53,742 bases of DNA from Comamonas sp. lk (GTDB lineage: Bacteria; Pseudomonadota; Gammaproteobacteria; Burkholderiales; Burkholderiaceae_C). Location of the stretch: positions 1 through 53,742 of the forward strand of contig CAMELV010000026.1 in the NCBI GenBank assembly GCA_945925985.1. The letters run 5' to 3'. Of the stretch, positions 34,077 through 43,683 are shown piece by piece. Within the stretch, counting starts at the first letter, position 1. The number at the start of each line of letters is the position of its first letter. The translations under genes and the position numbers were made by a program. The notes beneath the pieces are model-generated. The model saw only the letters and a program-made list of their open reading frames with translations, was not told the origin of the DNA and did not search any database.

Positions 34077-35213
34077 CTACATCGAATCGGCCAGCATGGC
34101 CTGGTAGTCGTCGGCGCTGGCCAGGCGCGGGTTGGTTTTGTGGCAATGGTCGGCCAGCGCGCCGGTGATGACGCGGGCAAAGCTGTCGGACTGCACGCCC
34201 ATGGCGGCCAGGCCGGTGGGCAGGCGCAGCCGGGCGTTCATCTCTTGGATGGCTTGCGGGATGTCTGTGGCGGCCGCAAGACCCATGGCCTGCGCCATGC
34301 GCTGCAGGCGGTGCTCTTGTTGGATGGATGGCGCGCTGGCGTTGAAGGTGACCACCGCCGGCAAAAACATGGCGTTGAGCGTGCCGTGGTGGAGGCGCGG
34401 GTCGACCCCGCCCAGGCTGTGGCTCAGGCTGTGCACGCAGCCCAGGCCTTTTTGGAAGGCCATGGCCCCCTGCATCGAGGCGCTCATCATGTTAAGGCGG
34501 GCCTCGCGGTCCGAACCGTTGCTGGTGGCGCGCTCGATGTGGGCCCAGCCACGTGTCAGGCCATCGAGCGCGATGCCGTCTGCCGGTGGGTTGAAGGCCG
34601 GCGCCATGAAGGTCTCCATGCAGTGGGCGATGGCGTCCATGCCGGTGGCGGCCGTCAATTGAGGCGGGAGGCCCAGTGTGAGCTCGGGGTCGCAGATGGC
34701 GGCTTTGGGCACCAGGTGCCAGGAATGAAACCCCAGTTTGCGGCCGTCGTCCACGATCAAAATGGCGCCACGCGCCACCTCGCTGCCGGTGCCGCTGGTG
34801 GTGGGCACGGCAATGATGGGCGCCACCCGCTCGCTGATGCGGGCCGAGCCGCCCTCGATGGTGGCGTAATGCGTGAGCGGCCCCTCATGCGTGGCGGCGA
34901 TGGCCACGCCCTTGGCGCAGTCGATGGCGCTGCCGCCACCCAGGGCAATTAGGCCGTCGCAGCCCTGGGCACGGTACACGCTGGCGGCAGCGCGCACCGC
35001 CGCCTCAGTCGGGTTGGAAGGGGTCTGGTCAAACACCGCCACCGGCCAGCCCGGCAGCACATCCAGGGCCCGCTGCAGCAGGCCGGCCGCCTTGACGCCA
35101 GCGTCGGTGACGACCAGCGGGCGGCTGATGCCAACGCGCTCACACTCTTGCTTGAGCAAGGAGAGCGCGCCAAAGTCAAACTGGATCTGGGTGATGTAGT
35201 TGATGAAGGCCAT
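34077..35213 (-). CDS. Iron-containing (group III) alcohol dehydrogenase
   Basis: 378 residues from ATG 35213. The NAD-binding GGGSAIDCAKGVAI motif is preceded by the IQFDFGAL N-terminus; PTTSGTGSEVAR and the metal-binding region with DAIAHCMETF and GLGCVHSLSHSLGGVDPRLHHGTLNA supply the Asp and three His ligands. It interconverts alcohols and aldehydes with NAD(H). The family also includes maleylacetate reductase, which lacks some ligands; the complete ligand set argues for a true Fe-ADH. It is divergent from the thioesterase-GNAT gene with a 77-base gap. Confidence 0.9.
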   Translation of the reverse strand: MAFINYITQIQFDFGALSLLKQECERVGISRPLVVTDAGVKAAGLLQRALDVLPGWPVAVFDQTPSNPTEAAVRAAASVYRAQGCDGLIALGGGSAIDCAKGVAIAATHEGPLTHYATIEGGSARISERVAPIIAVPTTSGTGSEVARGAILIVDDGRKLGFHSWHLVPKAAICDPELTLGLPPQLTAATGMDAIAHCMETFMAPAFNPPADGIALDGLTRGWAHIERATSNGSDREARLNMMSASMQGAMAFQKGLGCVHSLSHSLGGVDPRLHHGTLNAMFLPAVVTFNASAPSIQQEHRLQRMAQAMGLAAATDIPQAIQEMNARLRLPTGLAAMGVQSDSFARVITGALADHCHKTNPRLASADDYQAMLADSM

Positions 35214-35290
35214 GGTGTTGGGGTGTACGATCTGAAAACTGAACTGTAACAACAAGCACCCGGCCTGTGTGGCCGAAGCACTACCCAGCC

Positions 35291-36136
35291 ATGCCGACAC
35301 CGCGCCGAGAGGATTTCCGTTTTATCAGCCCGCTGCGGGTTCGCTGGTCTGAAGTTGACCAGCAAAAAGTGGTCTTCAACGCCCATTACCTCACCTACTT
35401 TGACATTGCCATCACCGATTACTGGCGCGCCATGGCCATTCCCTACGAGGCGAGCATGCCTGGCCTGGGGGGCGAACCCTTTGTGCGCAAGGCCGCGGTG
35501 GAATTTCATGCCTCGGCCCGGCTGGACGACCAGTTGGAAGTGGGCCTGAAATGCGCGCGCATCGGTACCTCGTCCATGGGCTTTGTGGGCGGCATTTTTA
35601 GGGACGAGCAACTGCTGATCAGCAGCGAGCTGGTCTATGTGTTTGCCGACCCGCACGCTCAGGTGTCAGTGCCGGTGCCCCATCGCTTACGCGAGATCAT
35701 GCTGGGCTACGAGGCTTGCGAGCCGATGACCCGCACTGAGATGGGCGCCTGGGCAGCCCTGGCCGCGGAGGTGCTGTCGCTGCGGCAGGACGCGGGTTTG
35801 GCTGAGGCCGAAGACGCGGGCGACACAACGGCGCTGCACGTTTTGCTGCGCAACCGGCTCGGCCTGCCGGTGGCCTGCGGCCGGTTACTGCCGACTGTGG
35901 ATGGCATTGCGACGATCGATCGGCTGGGTGTGCGCCGCGTACTACGCGGCTCGCATTACGGCCGTGCCACCTTGATGGCGCTGCTCAGGGCAGCCGAAGA
36001 CCGGGGCGACCACACTTTGCAGGTGCACGCCACTCGCGGCAGCCGCGGTTTTTTTGAACGCCACAGTTTTGCGGCATTCGGTGAGCCGTTTGAGATGGAC
36101 AGCGTGGTCTACACCACGCTACGCCGCGCCCTGTAA
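35291..36136 (+). CDS. Fusion of a YbgC/FadM-like thioesterase with a GNAT acetyltransferase
   Basis: 281 residues from ATG 35291. Residues 1-140 are a 4-hydroxybenzoyl-CoA-thioesterase-type hotdog domain (RVRWSEVDQQKVVFNAHYLTYFDIAITDYWRAM, with the acidic residue in EVD as the likely catalytic one). Residues 145-281 form a GNAT-like fold (LRNRLGLPVACGRLL...IDRLGVRRVLRGSHYGRATLMALLRAAEDRGDHTLQVHA...FFERHSFAAFGEPFEM), with the acetyl-CoA-binding RGxxxGxxL variant RGSHYGRATL. It may hydrolyse an acyl-CoA and acylate an amine, or the GNAT part may regulate. A hotdog-GNAT chain is unusual; no frameshift is evident at the junction. Confidence 0.85.
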   Translation: MPTPRREDFRFISPLRVRWSEVDQQKVVFNAHYLTYFDIAITDYWRAMAIPYEASMPGLGGEPFVRKAAVEFHASARLDDQLEVGLKCARIGTSSMGFVGGIFRDEQLLISSELVYVFADPHAQVSVPVPHRLREIMLGYEACEPMTRTEMGAWAALAAEVLSLRQDAGLAEAEDAGDTTALHVLLRNRLGLPVACGRLLPTVDGIATIDRLGVRRVLRGSHYGRATLMALLRAAEDRGDHTLQVHATRGSRGFFERHSFAAFGEPFEMDSVVYTTLRRAL

Positions 36137-36176
36137 TGGTCTTCCAGTTTTCGATCAGTCATCCCGTTTTGGATCC

Positions 36177-36203
36177 GTCATCCCCGACCTGATCGGGGAT
36201 CCA
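36177..36203. terminator. Intergenic palindrome between convergent genes, possible terminator
   Basis: A perfect stem ATCCCCGA (36180-36187) / TCGGGGAT (36193-36200) with a 5-base loop is preceded by GTC and followed by CCATCT, the form of a dispersed intergenic repeat common in this bacterial group. It lies between the stops of the thioesterase-GNAT gene and ygfZ, where it could end both transcripts. There is no U-tract, so it is more a repeat than a classical terminator. Confidence 0.5.
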
Positions 36204-36214
36204 TCTCGCTGCGC

Positions 36215-37144
36215 CTAAATGTCGGCCAGCAGAGGGTAGGGTGCCGGGCTCACCGTCAGGGCCGGGCCCGTGGCGCTGCCCAGGTGCAGACCGCCGGCGC
36301 CAACGGCGCTGATTTGCAGCGACACGATCGCATCCCAACCTAGGCCCACGCTGGTCGGTAGGGGGGCGGCCTGCGCCACCGTGCCACAGGGCTGGTCAGG
36401 CTCGCTGGTCTGGAATATCTCGTCGCCAGCTTTGAGTTCAGTGTCAGCATGGGCCAAAAAAGCCCGCCGTTTGAGCGTGCCGCGAAACTGGCTGCGCGCC
36501 ACCACCTCCTGGCCCGGATAACAACCTTTTTTGAAATTGACGCCACCGACCGACTCGTAATTGAGCATTTGCGGCACAAAGGCGTCCGCGACTGGCGGAC
36601 TGATCGTGGCAATACCGCTGCGCACCTCGCCCCAGGCCCAAACCGCTGGATCCAGGGCCTCGCCCGCTGGCACTGCGATGCCCACCGGCGCCACCCAAAG
36701 GCCACGTCTTACGCCATCAGCCGGGTACAGCACCACCAGGTTCGCAGCCTCTAAATCGAGCTTAGCCCATACGGGACGGTCTTTCTCTGCTACCAAATCC
36801 ATAGCGCTTCCAGCCAGACCGATCACCGAAAAATCAGCGCTGGCGTCGCTCAGCTTGGCCTTGGCACGCATCACAAACATCGACAGGCGCTTGAGCGTGG
36901 GCGCCAAAATGTCCTGCGGGCAGACCAGAAGCAACTCGGTCGGGCTGCGTTTGAAGACCACAAAACTGGCCTGCATTCTGCCCTTGGCCGAGCAAAATGC
37001 CGCCAATCGGGCCTCGGCTTGGCCAAGCAGCGCCGTGTCTTGCGTCAATTGGCCATGTAAAAAGCTGGCTGCGTCCAAACCCTCGGCCCGGATCACGCCA
37101 AGCTGGGACAGGTGGGCGACGCCTTGCAGGGTGGGGATGTTCAT
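36215..37144 (-). CDS. ygfZ: Folate-binding protein YgfZ (iron-sulfur cluster repair)
   Basis: 309 residues from ATG 37144; an ATG at 37159 would add five. The signature K-K-G-C-Y-P-G-Q-E (KGCYxGQE) is intact and marks the tetrahydrofolate-dependent YgfZ/IBA57 family, related to GcvT. It takes part in maturation or repair of some 4Fe-4S enzymes, such as MiaB. N-terminal residues show the characteristic GVIRAEGLDAASFLHGQLTQD. The gene is divergent from mltG, the usual neighbour in betaproteobacteria. Confidence 0.93.
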   Translation of the reverse strand: MNIPTLQGVAHLSQLGVIRAEGLDAASFLHGQLTQDTALLGQAEARLAAFCSAKGRMQASFVVFKRSPTELLLVCPQDILAPTLKRLSMFVMRAKAKLSDASADFSVIGLAGSAMDLVAEKDRPVWAKLDLEAANLVVLYPADGVRRGLWVAPVGIAVPAGEALDPAVWAWGEVRSGIATISPPVADAFVPQMLNYESVGGVNFKKGCYPGQEVVARSQFRGTLKRRAFLAHADTELKAGDEIFQTSEPDQPCGTVAQAAPLPTSVGLGWDAIVSLQISAVGAGGLHLGSATGPALTVSPAPYPLLADI

Positions 37145-37191
37145 GGGCTGAATTATCATGCTTGCATTGTGACTCTGGGGGCTTTGGGGCT

Positions 37192-38184
37192 GTGCGTCGA
37201 TTTTTAACTGTGCTGGGCGTATCTGGCCTGCTGGCTGTCCTGCTGGCTGGTTCGGTAGTGTGGTGGCTGAGCCACGACCTCAATCCCGGCGCGCTGGCGC
37301 TGGAGCTGGCGGTCGACCCCGGCACTGCGCCGCGCGGCGTAGCGCAGGGCGTGCAGGAGGCGGGCGCAAAAGTCAACCCGCTGCTACTGTATGCCTGGTT
37401 CCGGTTGTCGGGGCAGTCGCGCCAGATCCGCGCCGGCAATTACGAGATCGAGCCTGGCAGCACGCCACGCAGCCTGTTGCGCAAACTCGTACGCGGTGAG
37501 GAGTCTCTGCGCACCGTGACCTTGGTGGAGGGTTGGACCTTTCGACAAGTGAGAGCGGCGCTACAAAAAGAAGAGCTACTCAGGCCCGACACGCAAGGGC
37601 TGGCGCCCGAAAAGATCATGGAAGCCTTAGGCCTGGCTGGGGTGCCAGCAGAGGGCCGTTTTTACCCGGACACCTACAGCTACGGCCGCGGCAGCAGCGA
37701 TTTAGCGCTGCTCAAGCGCGCCCTGCACGCCATGGACCGCAAATTGGAGGCGGCCTGGCAGCGCCGTCAGCCCAACTCGCCGCTGCGTACGCCGCAGGAA
37801 TTGCTGGTGCTGGCCAGCATCATTGAAAAGGAAACCGGCCGCAGCAGCGACCGGCCGGTGATCAGTGGTGTGTTCAACAACCGTCTGCGGATTGGCATGC
37901 CGCTGCAAACCGACCCCACTGTGATTTACGGCCTGGGCGAGGCCTTTGACGGCAATTTGCGCCGGCGTGACCTGCTGGCCGACACGCCGTGGAACACCTA
38001 CACACGCCGCGGTTTGCCGCCCACCCCGATCGCGATGCCGGGCTGGGGTTCCTTGCAGGCGGCTGTTCAGCCCGCCAGTACGCCGGCCCTGTACTTTGTG
38101 GCGCGCGGTGACGGCAGCAGCGCCTTCAGCAGCAGCCTGGAAGAGCACAATCGGGCGGTGAACAAATACCAGCGGGGACAGTGA
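37192..38184 (+). CDS. mltG: Endolytic murein transglycosylase MltG (YceG)
   Basis: 330 residues from GTG 37192; the upstream open frame overlaps ygfZ and is not family-like. One N-terminal transmembrane helix ([22 protein letters not shown]) is followed by a LysM-like segment and the YceG domain. The catalytic glutamate is in [25 protein letters not shown] and [17 protein letters not shown] are the family signatures. It cuts nascent glycan strands and acts as a terminase for peptidoglycan polymerisation. It begins an mltG-tmk-holB-tatD operon, the standard order. Confidence 0.95.
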   Translation: MRRFLTVLGVSGLLAVLLAGSVVWWLSHDLNPGALALELAVDPGTAPRGVAQGVQEAGAKVNPLLLYAWFRLSGQSRQIRAGNYEIEPGSTPRSLLRKLVRGEESLRTVTLVEGWTFRQVRAALQKEELLRPDTQGLAPEKIMEALGLAGVPAEGRFYPDTYSYGRGSSDLALLKRALHAMDRKLEAAWQRRQPNSPLRTPQELLVLASIIEKETGRSSDRPVISGVFNNRLRIGMPLQTDPTVIYGLGEAFDGNLRRRDLLADTPWNTYTRRGLPPTPIAMPGWGSLQAAVQPASTPALYFVARGDGSSAFSSSLEEHNRAVNKYQRGQ

Positions 38185-38188
38185 CCGG

Positions 38189-38860
38189 ATGGCTACAGTA
38201 ACGACAAGCGGGACAGGCGGGACAGGCATCCTGATCAGTTTTGAGGGGATTGATGGGGCCGGCAAATCGACCCATATCGAGTCTTTGGCCCAAGCCCTGC
38301 GGGCGCAGGGTCGCACACTCACACTCACCCGCGAACCTGGCGGCACGCCACTGGCAGAGAAACTGCGCCTGCTGCTCTTGCACGACCCGATGGACGCCAT
38401 GACCGAGGCGCTGCTGGTGTTTGCAGCCAGGCGCGACCACCTGCAATCCTGCATCGAGCCGGCACTGGCGCGCGGCGAGGTGGTGCTGTGTGACCGATTC
38501 ACCGATGCGACCTTTGCTTACCAGGGTGGCGGGCGCGGCTTTGATCTCGAGATGCTCTCATATTTAGAGCAACAAGTGCAGGCGCGACAAGGGCTACAGG
38601 CCAATTTGATTCGCCAACCTGACCTGACCGTGTGGTTTGACCTGGCCCCTGAGATAGCGGCGGTACGGCTGGCCGACACGCGCTTACCCGATCGCTTCGA
38701 GGCCCAACCGCTCGAGTTTTTCCGTCGGGTAGCAGCCGGCTATGGCCAACGCCAGCAGGCGGACCCGGGGCGGTTTGCCCGGATCGACGCCAGTCAGCCG
38801 CGTGAATCGGTATGGCTGGCCGTGCAGCAGGCAGTGCAATCACGGGGCTGGCTGCCATGA
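38189..38860 (+). CDS. tmk: Thymidylate kinase
   Basis: 223 residues. The P-loop [12 protein letters not shown] is at about 18-28, the DR(F/Y/H) motif is in [18 protein letters not shown], and the lid region [12 protein letters not shown] follows. It phosphorylates dTMP to dTDP. The N-terminus is extended by about 12 residues of Gly/Thr-rich sequence ([13 protein letters not shown]), a second start within it cannot be excluded. Its stop overlaps the holB start (ATGA). Confidence 0.96.
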   Translation: MATVTTSGTGGTGILISFEGIDGAGKSTHIESLAQALRAQGRTLTLTREPGGTPLAEKLRLLLLHDPMDAMTEALLVFAARRDHLQSCIEPALARGEVVLCDRFTDATFAYQGGGRGFDLEMLSYLEQQVQARQGLQANLIRQPDLTVWFDLAPEIAAVRLADTRLPDRFEAQPLEFFRRVAAGYGQRQQADPGRFARIDASQPRESVWLAVQQAVQSRGWLP

Positions 38861-39852
38861 TGGCGACGCCCCCCTGGATTGCGGCGCAGGCCAGCCAACT
38901 GCTCACCCAGCGTGGGCACGCCTGGCTACTGGCCGGGCCATCCGGTCTGGGTCAATATGATCTGGCACTGGCCTTGGCGAGCGCCTGGCTGTGTGAGCGG
39001 CCCAGCGAGGAGGGTGCTTGTGGTCAGTGTGGCAGTTGCCATGCTGTGGCGGTACGTACTCACGCTGACCTGTGCGTCCTGATGCCCGAAACCCTGATGC
39101 TGACACTGGCCTGGCCACTGGGCGAAAAGGCCCAGGCTGAACTGGATAACGCCAAGCGCAAGCCCAGCAAGGAGATCAAGGCTGAGGCCATGCGCGACGC
39201 CATTGAGTTCAGTCAACGCACCAGTGCGCGCGGACGTGGCAAGGTGGTGCTGGTGTACCCGGCTGAGCGCATGAACCACGTCACAGCCAACGGGCTGCTC
39301 AAAACTCTAGAGGAGCCATCTGGCGACCTGAAGTTTGTGCTGGCCAGTGAGGCGGCGCACCAGTTGCTGCCCACAGTGCGCAGCCGGTGCCTCTGGCATG
39401 GGATGTCGTGGCCATTGGCCGAGCAGGCGCTGGGCTGGCTGCAAGGTCAAGGCGTGCCACAGGCTCAAGCCAGTATTTTGTTGCGCGCAGCTGGCGGGCG
39501 GCCCCAGGATGCCTTGCAGTTTTTTCAGTCGGGCCGTGATGCGGCCATCTGGCAAGCGCTGCCGGCCGCTGTGGCGCGCGGTGATCTGGCCGTGTTCAAG
39601 GACTGGTCGCCGGCGCAGGTGGTGGACGCGTTGCACAAGCTGTGTCACGACATGCTGGTGGTGCTCTCGGGTGCTGGACCACGCTTTTTTGAACCTGCGC
39701 AATTGCCGAAAGGCAGCTCACTGAGGGCGCTCAGCGATTGGAGCCGTGCGCTGACGGCCACCAGCCGCACTGTTGAGCACCCTTACAACGCTGGCCTCAT
39801 GCTTGAAGCTCTGGTGAGCCAGGCCCGCATCGCGCTCAATGCCCGCGCCTGA
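38857..39852 (+). CDS. holB: DNA polymerase III delta-prime subunit
   Basis: 331 residues from ATG 38857 in the tmk stop overlap. An AAA+ clamp-loader fold: [15 protein letters not shown] in the Walker A position lacks the lysine, as in other delta-prime subunits, which do not hydrolyse ATP. The zinc motif is C-G-Q-C-G-S-C-H; the sensor region [32 protein letters not shown] is strongly conserved. It acts as the stator of the clamp loader. A stretch [30 protein letters not shown] is longer than in E. coli, as expected for betaproteobacteria. Confidence 0.94.
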   Translation: MMATPPWIAAQASQLLTQRGHAWLLAGPSGLGQYDLALALASAWLCERPSEEGACGQCGSCHAVAVRTHADLCVLMPETLMLTLAWPLGEKAQAELDNAKRKPSKEIKAEAMRDAIEFSQRTSARGRGKVVLVYPAERMNHVTANGLLKTLEEPSGDLKFVLASEAAHQLLPTVRSRCLWHGMSWPLAEQALGWLQGQGVPQAQASILLRAAGGRPQDALQFFQSGRDAAIWQALPAAVARGDLAVFKDWSPAQVVDALHKLCHDMLVVLSGAGPRFFEPAQLPKGSSLRALSDWSRALTATSRTVEHPYNAGLMLEALVSQARIALNARA

Positions 39853-39865
39853 TTCGCCCCGACAC

Positions 39866-40660
39866 ATGTTCACCGATTCCCACTGCCATTTGAATTTTGC
39901 CCAGTTGCAGGCGCAACTCCCGGCCATCCGGTTGGCCATGGCCGAGGCGCAGGTGGACCGCGCCCTGTGCATTTGCACTACCCTGGAGGAGTTTGCCGAA
40001 GTGCATGCGCTGGCTTTGGGCTATGACAACTTTTGGGCAACCGCCGGCGTTCATCCGGACAACGAAGGCGTGGCAGAACCCACCTTGGCTGACCTGATGC
40101 ACCTGGGGGCCTTGCCCCGCGTGGTGGCCATTGGTGAGACTGGGCTGGACTATTACCGGCTAAACGGGCGTAACGTGTCCGAGATGGCCTGGCAACGCGA
40201 CCGCTTTGAAGTTCACATTACTGCAGCCCGGCAATTGGCCAAGCCTCTGGTGATCCATACACGCAGTGCATCCGTGGACACCTTGGCACTGCTGCGGGCG
40301 GCCGGAGAAGACGGGACGGCTGGCAGCGCTGGCGGTGTGTTTCACTGCTTCACAGAGACCGCCGAAGTGGCGCGCGCTGCGCTCGACCTGGGTTTTTACA
40401 TTTCGTTCTCGGGCATCCTGACCTTCAAAAACGCGCAAGATTTACGTGATGTAGCGGCCTTTGTGCCGCTGGACCGCATGCTGATCGAGACCGACAGCCC
40501 CTACTTGGCGCCTGTACCCTACCGCGGCAAGACCAACAACCCTTCTTATGTGCCTTATGTGGCGGCACAAATTGCCAGTGTTCGGCAATGCGAGGTGGCG
40601 CTGATTGCAGAGCACACCAGTCGAAATTTTGAGACCTTGTTCAAAGGGGTTGTCGCCTGA
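39866..40660 (+). CDS. TatD-family deoxyribonuclease/metal hydrolase
   Basis: 264 residues from ATG 39866. The TIM-barrel metal-binding motifs are present: DSHCHLNF at the N-terminus, VAIGETGLDYYRL, PLVIHTRSA, GVFHCFTET and ETDSPYLAPVPYRGKTNNPSYVPYVA. It matches the YcfH branch that follows holB in proteobacteria. Family members are 3'-5' exonucleases or hydrolases acting on DNA or D-aminoacyl bonds; the exact role of YcfH is not settled. Confidence 0.93.
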   Translation: MFTDSHCHLNFAQLQAQLPAIRLAMAEAQVDRALCICTTLEEFAEVHALALGYDNFWATAGVHPDNEGVAEPTLADLMHLGALPRVVAIGETGLDYYRLNGRNVSEMAWQRDRFEVHITAARQLAKPLVIHTRSASVDTLALLRAAGEDGTAGSAGGVFHCFTETAEVARAALDLGFYISFSGILTFKNAQDLRDVAAFVPLDRMLIETDSPYLAPVPYRGKTNNPSYVPYVAAQIASVRQCEVALIAEHTSRNFETLFKGVVA

Positions 40661-40692
40661 TCGTTCGCGAATTTTAATACTTGGTTTTTTAC

Positions 40693-41322
40693 ATGAAGAA
40701 AATTTTATATCTACTTGTTTTCATTGGATATTCTTCAGCTTTCGCTGGTTCTTACGAAGATTTTTTCAAGGCCATCAAGGAGAACAATGCCGCGGTAGTG
40801 ACCCAGTTGCTGCAGCGTGGTTTTGACGTCAATGCGGTTAACCCAGCGGGCGAGCATGGCCTGTTGCTGGCGTTTAGGGAGCCTCATCTCAAGGTGGCGC
40901 ACGCCTTGATGGCATGGCCGAAGGTCGTGGCTGAGTCGCGGTCAGCGCAGGACGAGAGTCCCCTGATGCTGGCGGCTCTGCATGGCTTACTGGCGGATTG
41001 CAAGACCCTGATTGACTTGGGCGCCGATGTCAATAAACCAGGCTGGACGCCATTGCATTACGCTGCCACCCGGGGTCATTTGGCTGTGATCACTCTGTTG
41101 CTGGATGAACATGCCTACATTGACGCCGCTTCGCCCAACGGCACCACGCCACTGATGATGGCGGCTCACTACGGTACGGCGTCGGCGGTCAAACTGCTGC
41201 TTGAGGGGGACGCTGACCCGACCCTGAAAAATAGCCTGGGGTTAACCGCCTTGGACTTTGCTCAAGGCAACAACAGGTTGGAGTCGGCGGCCATCATCAG
41301 CGCATTTATCCGTGTGCGGTAG
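40693..41322 (+). CDS. Secreted or periplasmic ankyrin-repeat protein
   Basis: 209 residues from ATG 40693. A Sec signal peptide (M-K-K-I-L-Y-L-L-V-F-I-G-Y-S-S-A-F-A-G, cleavage after AFA) leads to four to five ankyrin repeats: NNAAVVTQLLQRGFDVNAVN, ...SPLMLAALHGLLADCKTLIDLGADVNKP, GWTPLHYAATRGHLAVITLLLDEHAYIDA and TTPLMMAAHYGTASAVKLLLEGDADP. It probably binds another protein in the periplasm. The start of the gene is AT-rich compared with its neighbours. It follows tatD by 32 bases but is not known to work with it; ankyrin genes commonly follow this cluster in Burkholderiales. Confidence 0.87.
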   Translation: MKKILYLLVFIGYSSAFAGSYEDFFKAIKENNAAVVTQLLQRGFDVNAVNPAGEHGLLLAFREPHLKVAHALMAWPKVVAESRSAQDESPLMLAALHGLLADCKTLIDLGADVNKPGWTPLHYAATRGHLAVITLLLDEHAYIDAASPNGTTPLMMAAHYGTASAVKLLLEGDADPTLKNSLGLTALDFAQGNNRLESAAIISAFIRVR

Positions 41323-41453
41323 CGTTCTGGGGCTGGGTCGGGGTCGGGGTCGCGGGCAACATCGGTTAATTAATTGATACGATGTATATTATGTTAATAA
41401 AATACACCACTATTCGGCATTAAGATAACAGCGGTAAAAAAACGTGCCCATCC

Positions 41454-42275
41454 ATCGCGGCAAAAATGGCGGCCAATACCGGCCAAGGCATGAACGTGGA
41501 CAACAAGACAGGCGCCAGCGGTAACATTGGTACCGACTTTGCAGCCCGGGCACGCCCCGACGGTCACACGCTGCTCTTGGGCTCACCAGGCACCATGGCG
41601 ATCAACCCGTGGCTGTTTGCGAAGCTGCCTTATGACGTTCAAAAAGATTTTTTGCCCGTGACGCAGCTGGTGTCATTTCCTCAGGTGGTCGTGACCAGTC
41701 CCAAGCAGAACATCAAGTCGATCCCAGACCTCCTCAAAGCGGCCAAGGCCCAGCCAGATAAATTCGCACACGCCTCCTCCGGACCGGGCACGACGTCCCA
41801 TCTGGTCATGGAGTTGATCAAGGCCGATGCCGGGATCACGATGATTCACGTCGGTTACCGCGGTGGCGCACCCGCGATGCAGGCGCTGATGGCGGGCGAG
41901 GTGCAGACCGGCGTGGAGGGACTGCTTTCGCTGGTTGGGCAGATCAAGGCGGGCGCGATTGTGCCGCTGGCAGTGACCTCGCTCAAGCGCTCCCCTCAAT
42001 TGCCCGAGGTCCCCGCCATGTCTGAATTCATTCCGGGTTTTGATGCCACGGCCTGGATAGTCCTGATGGCACCCGCAGCCACGCCAGCCAGCGTGGTCAC
42101 CCGAATTGCGGCCGAAGTCAAAAAGGCGCTCGATGACCCAGGCGTACGGCAACAACTCGATGCGCAGGGTGCCACCGTGATTGGATCAAGCCCGCTGGAC
42201 ACCGCTGCCTTTTTGCGCGGCGAGCTGAGCAAATTCAAGCGGGCTGTGGAGATTTCAGGCGCTAAAGCGGAGTAG
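41454..42275 (+). pseudogene. 5'-truncated Bug-type (TTT) solute receptor
   Basis: About 270 residues survive. The readable part begins I-A-A-K-M-A-A-N-T-G-Q-G-M-N-V-D-N-K-T-G-A-S-G-N-I-G and continues to the family's normal C-terminus. Missing are the signal peptide and the first strand block (KPIRLVVPFPAGG) seen in the intact relative at 48313-49290. Upstream (41360-41450) the DNA turns AT-rich with no Bug coding sequence. Without a signal peptide and the first lobe it cannot work as a periplasmic receptor, although ATG 41466 could still give a soluble protein. It is convergent with the FAD oxidoreductase. Confidence 0.82.
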
Positions 42276-42307
42276 CGCATCCGGGGCGGTGCATCGCCTG
42301 GCAGGAA

Positions 42308-43648
42308 TCAGCGCAGGGCTTGGGCCACTTGCCACGCCAGGCCGAAGGCCTGGGCTAGGCCGTTGCCGGGCAAATAGCCGTCAGCGCCGCGGCCCGACAG
42401 ACCTGCTGCGGCTCCGCCAGCGGCAAACAGCCCGGGAATAGGACGCCCGTCCTGCCCCAGCACCCGCCCGTCACTGTCTGTGAGCAAACCACCTTGGGTG
42501 TGAGACAGCGCACCGGTGACCCACGACGCCTTTAAAGGCGCGGACAAGACCCTTGCAAATTCAGCGCGACCTAGCGGATCACGTGCCCTGCCCTGAGCGA
42601 AGCGCGTCACCTGCGCCAATGTATCCTCCAGTGCATCGGCGGGTACCCGCGCCACGTCTGCCAGACCGCTGACATCGTCGGCGCTCATCACGCGCCCGGC
42701 ATCCACAGCCTGCTGGTAGGCAGAATGGTTTGTCAACTGCGCTTCAATCGCCCCGTCAAACACCTCCAGAACCATGCCACCGTGTTGCCGCAGGACATGC
42801 GGAGCCAGAGCGGACGGCCCCAGGTCTTCCCGGACAAACCGAAGACCCGCATCATTGACCATGATGCCACCCAAAGCGGGAATGGACATGCCCAGGCGGG
42901 TTGCGCCGCCGGGATGGGTATGGCCCTGGCCTTGGTAGCCGTCCATGCCCCAAAGCTGCCCGCCCCAACTTCGACCCAAGCGCAGTGTGCTGCCGTCCTG
43001 CGTAGGGGAGCCGTTGTTGAGGGCGCCAGCCATGTCGGGGATGAACTCCGCCACCATCTCTGGATCGGCAGCAAAACCGCCCCCCGCCAGCAGCACCTGG
43101 GGAACCTGCAGCTGACGCTGGACCAGGACACCAGACTCGGCGAGCGTCAATAAAAAATGATCCCCCCGAAACTCGATGGTGGGCAACTGCTGGTTGAACA
43201 AGATTGCCGGAGATCGTCTCAGCTGCTCGCGAAACCAGGCTTGAAATGATGCGCCGGACGCTGGCATCACACTGTGAAACCGCAGTTGCTGATGGCCGGG
43301 TGCGACCATGTCAGGCAGGAAGCGCAGCGGCGCCTGGCACCGATCAAGCAAAAAATCCACGACATGCGGCAAAGCCTGAGCCACCGCTTGACAGATACGA
43401 TCATTCACGGAGTCACCGGCATAGGCTCGCAGGTCTGTCAGCCAGCCCTGTGGAGAGTCGTCGACGGCGGCGGCCCTCTGCAGCCTGGATCCGGCCGCTG
43501 GAAACAGCCCTCCGCTGATTGCAAAGTTGTTCGCTTGCTTCGCCATGGGGTCGAACAAGACCACGCGACGCCCACGGTCGTTGGCCGCCAATGCCGCCAT
43601 CATGCCGGCGGCTCCAGCGCCGAGGATCGCCAGATCGGCTTGGGCCAT
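42308..43648 (-). CDS. FAD-dependent oxidoreductase, fumarate reductase/KstD-like flavoprotein
   Basis: 446 residues. The N-terminal FAD-binding motif is ILGAGAAGMMAALAANDRGRRVVLFD, and the C-terminal LGQDGRPIPGLFAAGGAAAGLSGRGADGYLPGNGLAQAFGLAW binds the pyrophosphate and isoalloxazine. The fold is that of FAD_binding_2 proteins (fumarate reductase, ketosteroid dehydrogenase, tricarballylate dehydrogenase). No heme or FeS domains, no signal. It likely oxidises or reduces a C=C bond in a carboxylate or steroid. Its nearest neighbour, the truncated Bug receptor, hints at an organic-acid catabolic unit now decaying. Confidence 0.87.
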   Translation of the reverse strand: MAQADLAILGAGAAGMMAALAANDRGRRVVLFDPMAKQANNFAISGGLFPAAGSRLQRAAAVDDSPQGWLTDLRAYAGDSVNDRICQAVAQALPHVVDFLLDRCQAPLRFLPDMVAPGHQQLRFHSVMPASGASFQAWFREQLRRSPAILFNQQLPTIEFRGDHFLLTLAESGVLVQRQLQVPQVLLAGGGFAADPEMVAEFIPDMAGALNNGSPTQDGSTLRLGRSWGGQLWGMDGYQGQGHTHPGGATRLGMSIPALGGIMVNDAGLRFVREDLGPSALAPHVLRQHGGMVLEVFDGAIEAQLTNHSAYQQAVDAGRVMSADDVSGLADVARVPADALEDTLAQVTRFAQGRARDPLGRAEFARVLSAPLKASWVTGALSHTQGGLLTDSDGRVLGQDGRPIPGLFAAGGAAAGLSGRGADGYLPGNGLAQAFGLAWQVAQALR

Positions 43649-43683
43649 GGAACTACTCCTCTTCCTTATTGACGATCTGCACG

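Noticed and set aside
38899..38960. Loss of Walker A lysine in holB as an inactivating mutation
   Set aside because: Delta-prime subunits normally lack a working P-loop; this is typical.
41333..41354. GGGTCG triplicate after the ankyrin gene
   Set aside because: Three copies of a 6-base unit only; ordinary low-complexity DNA.
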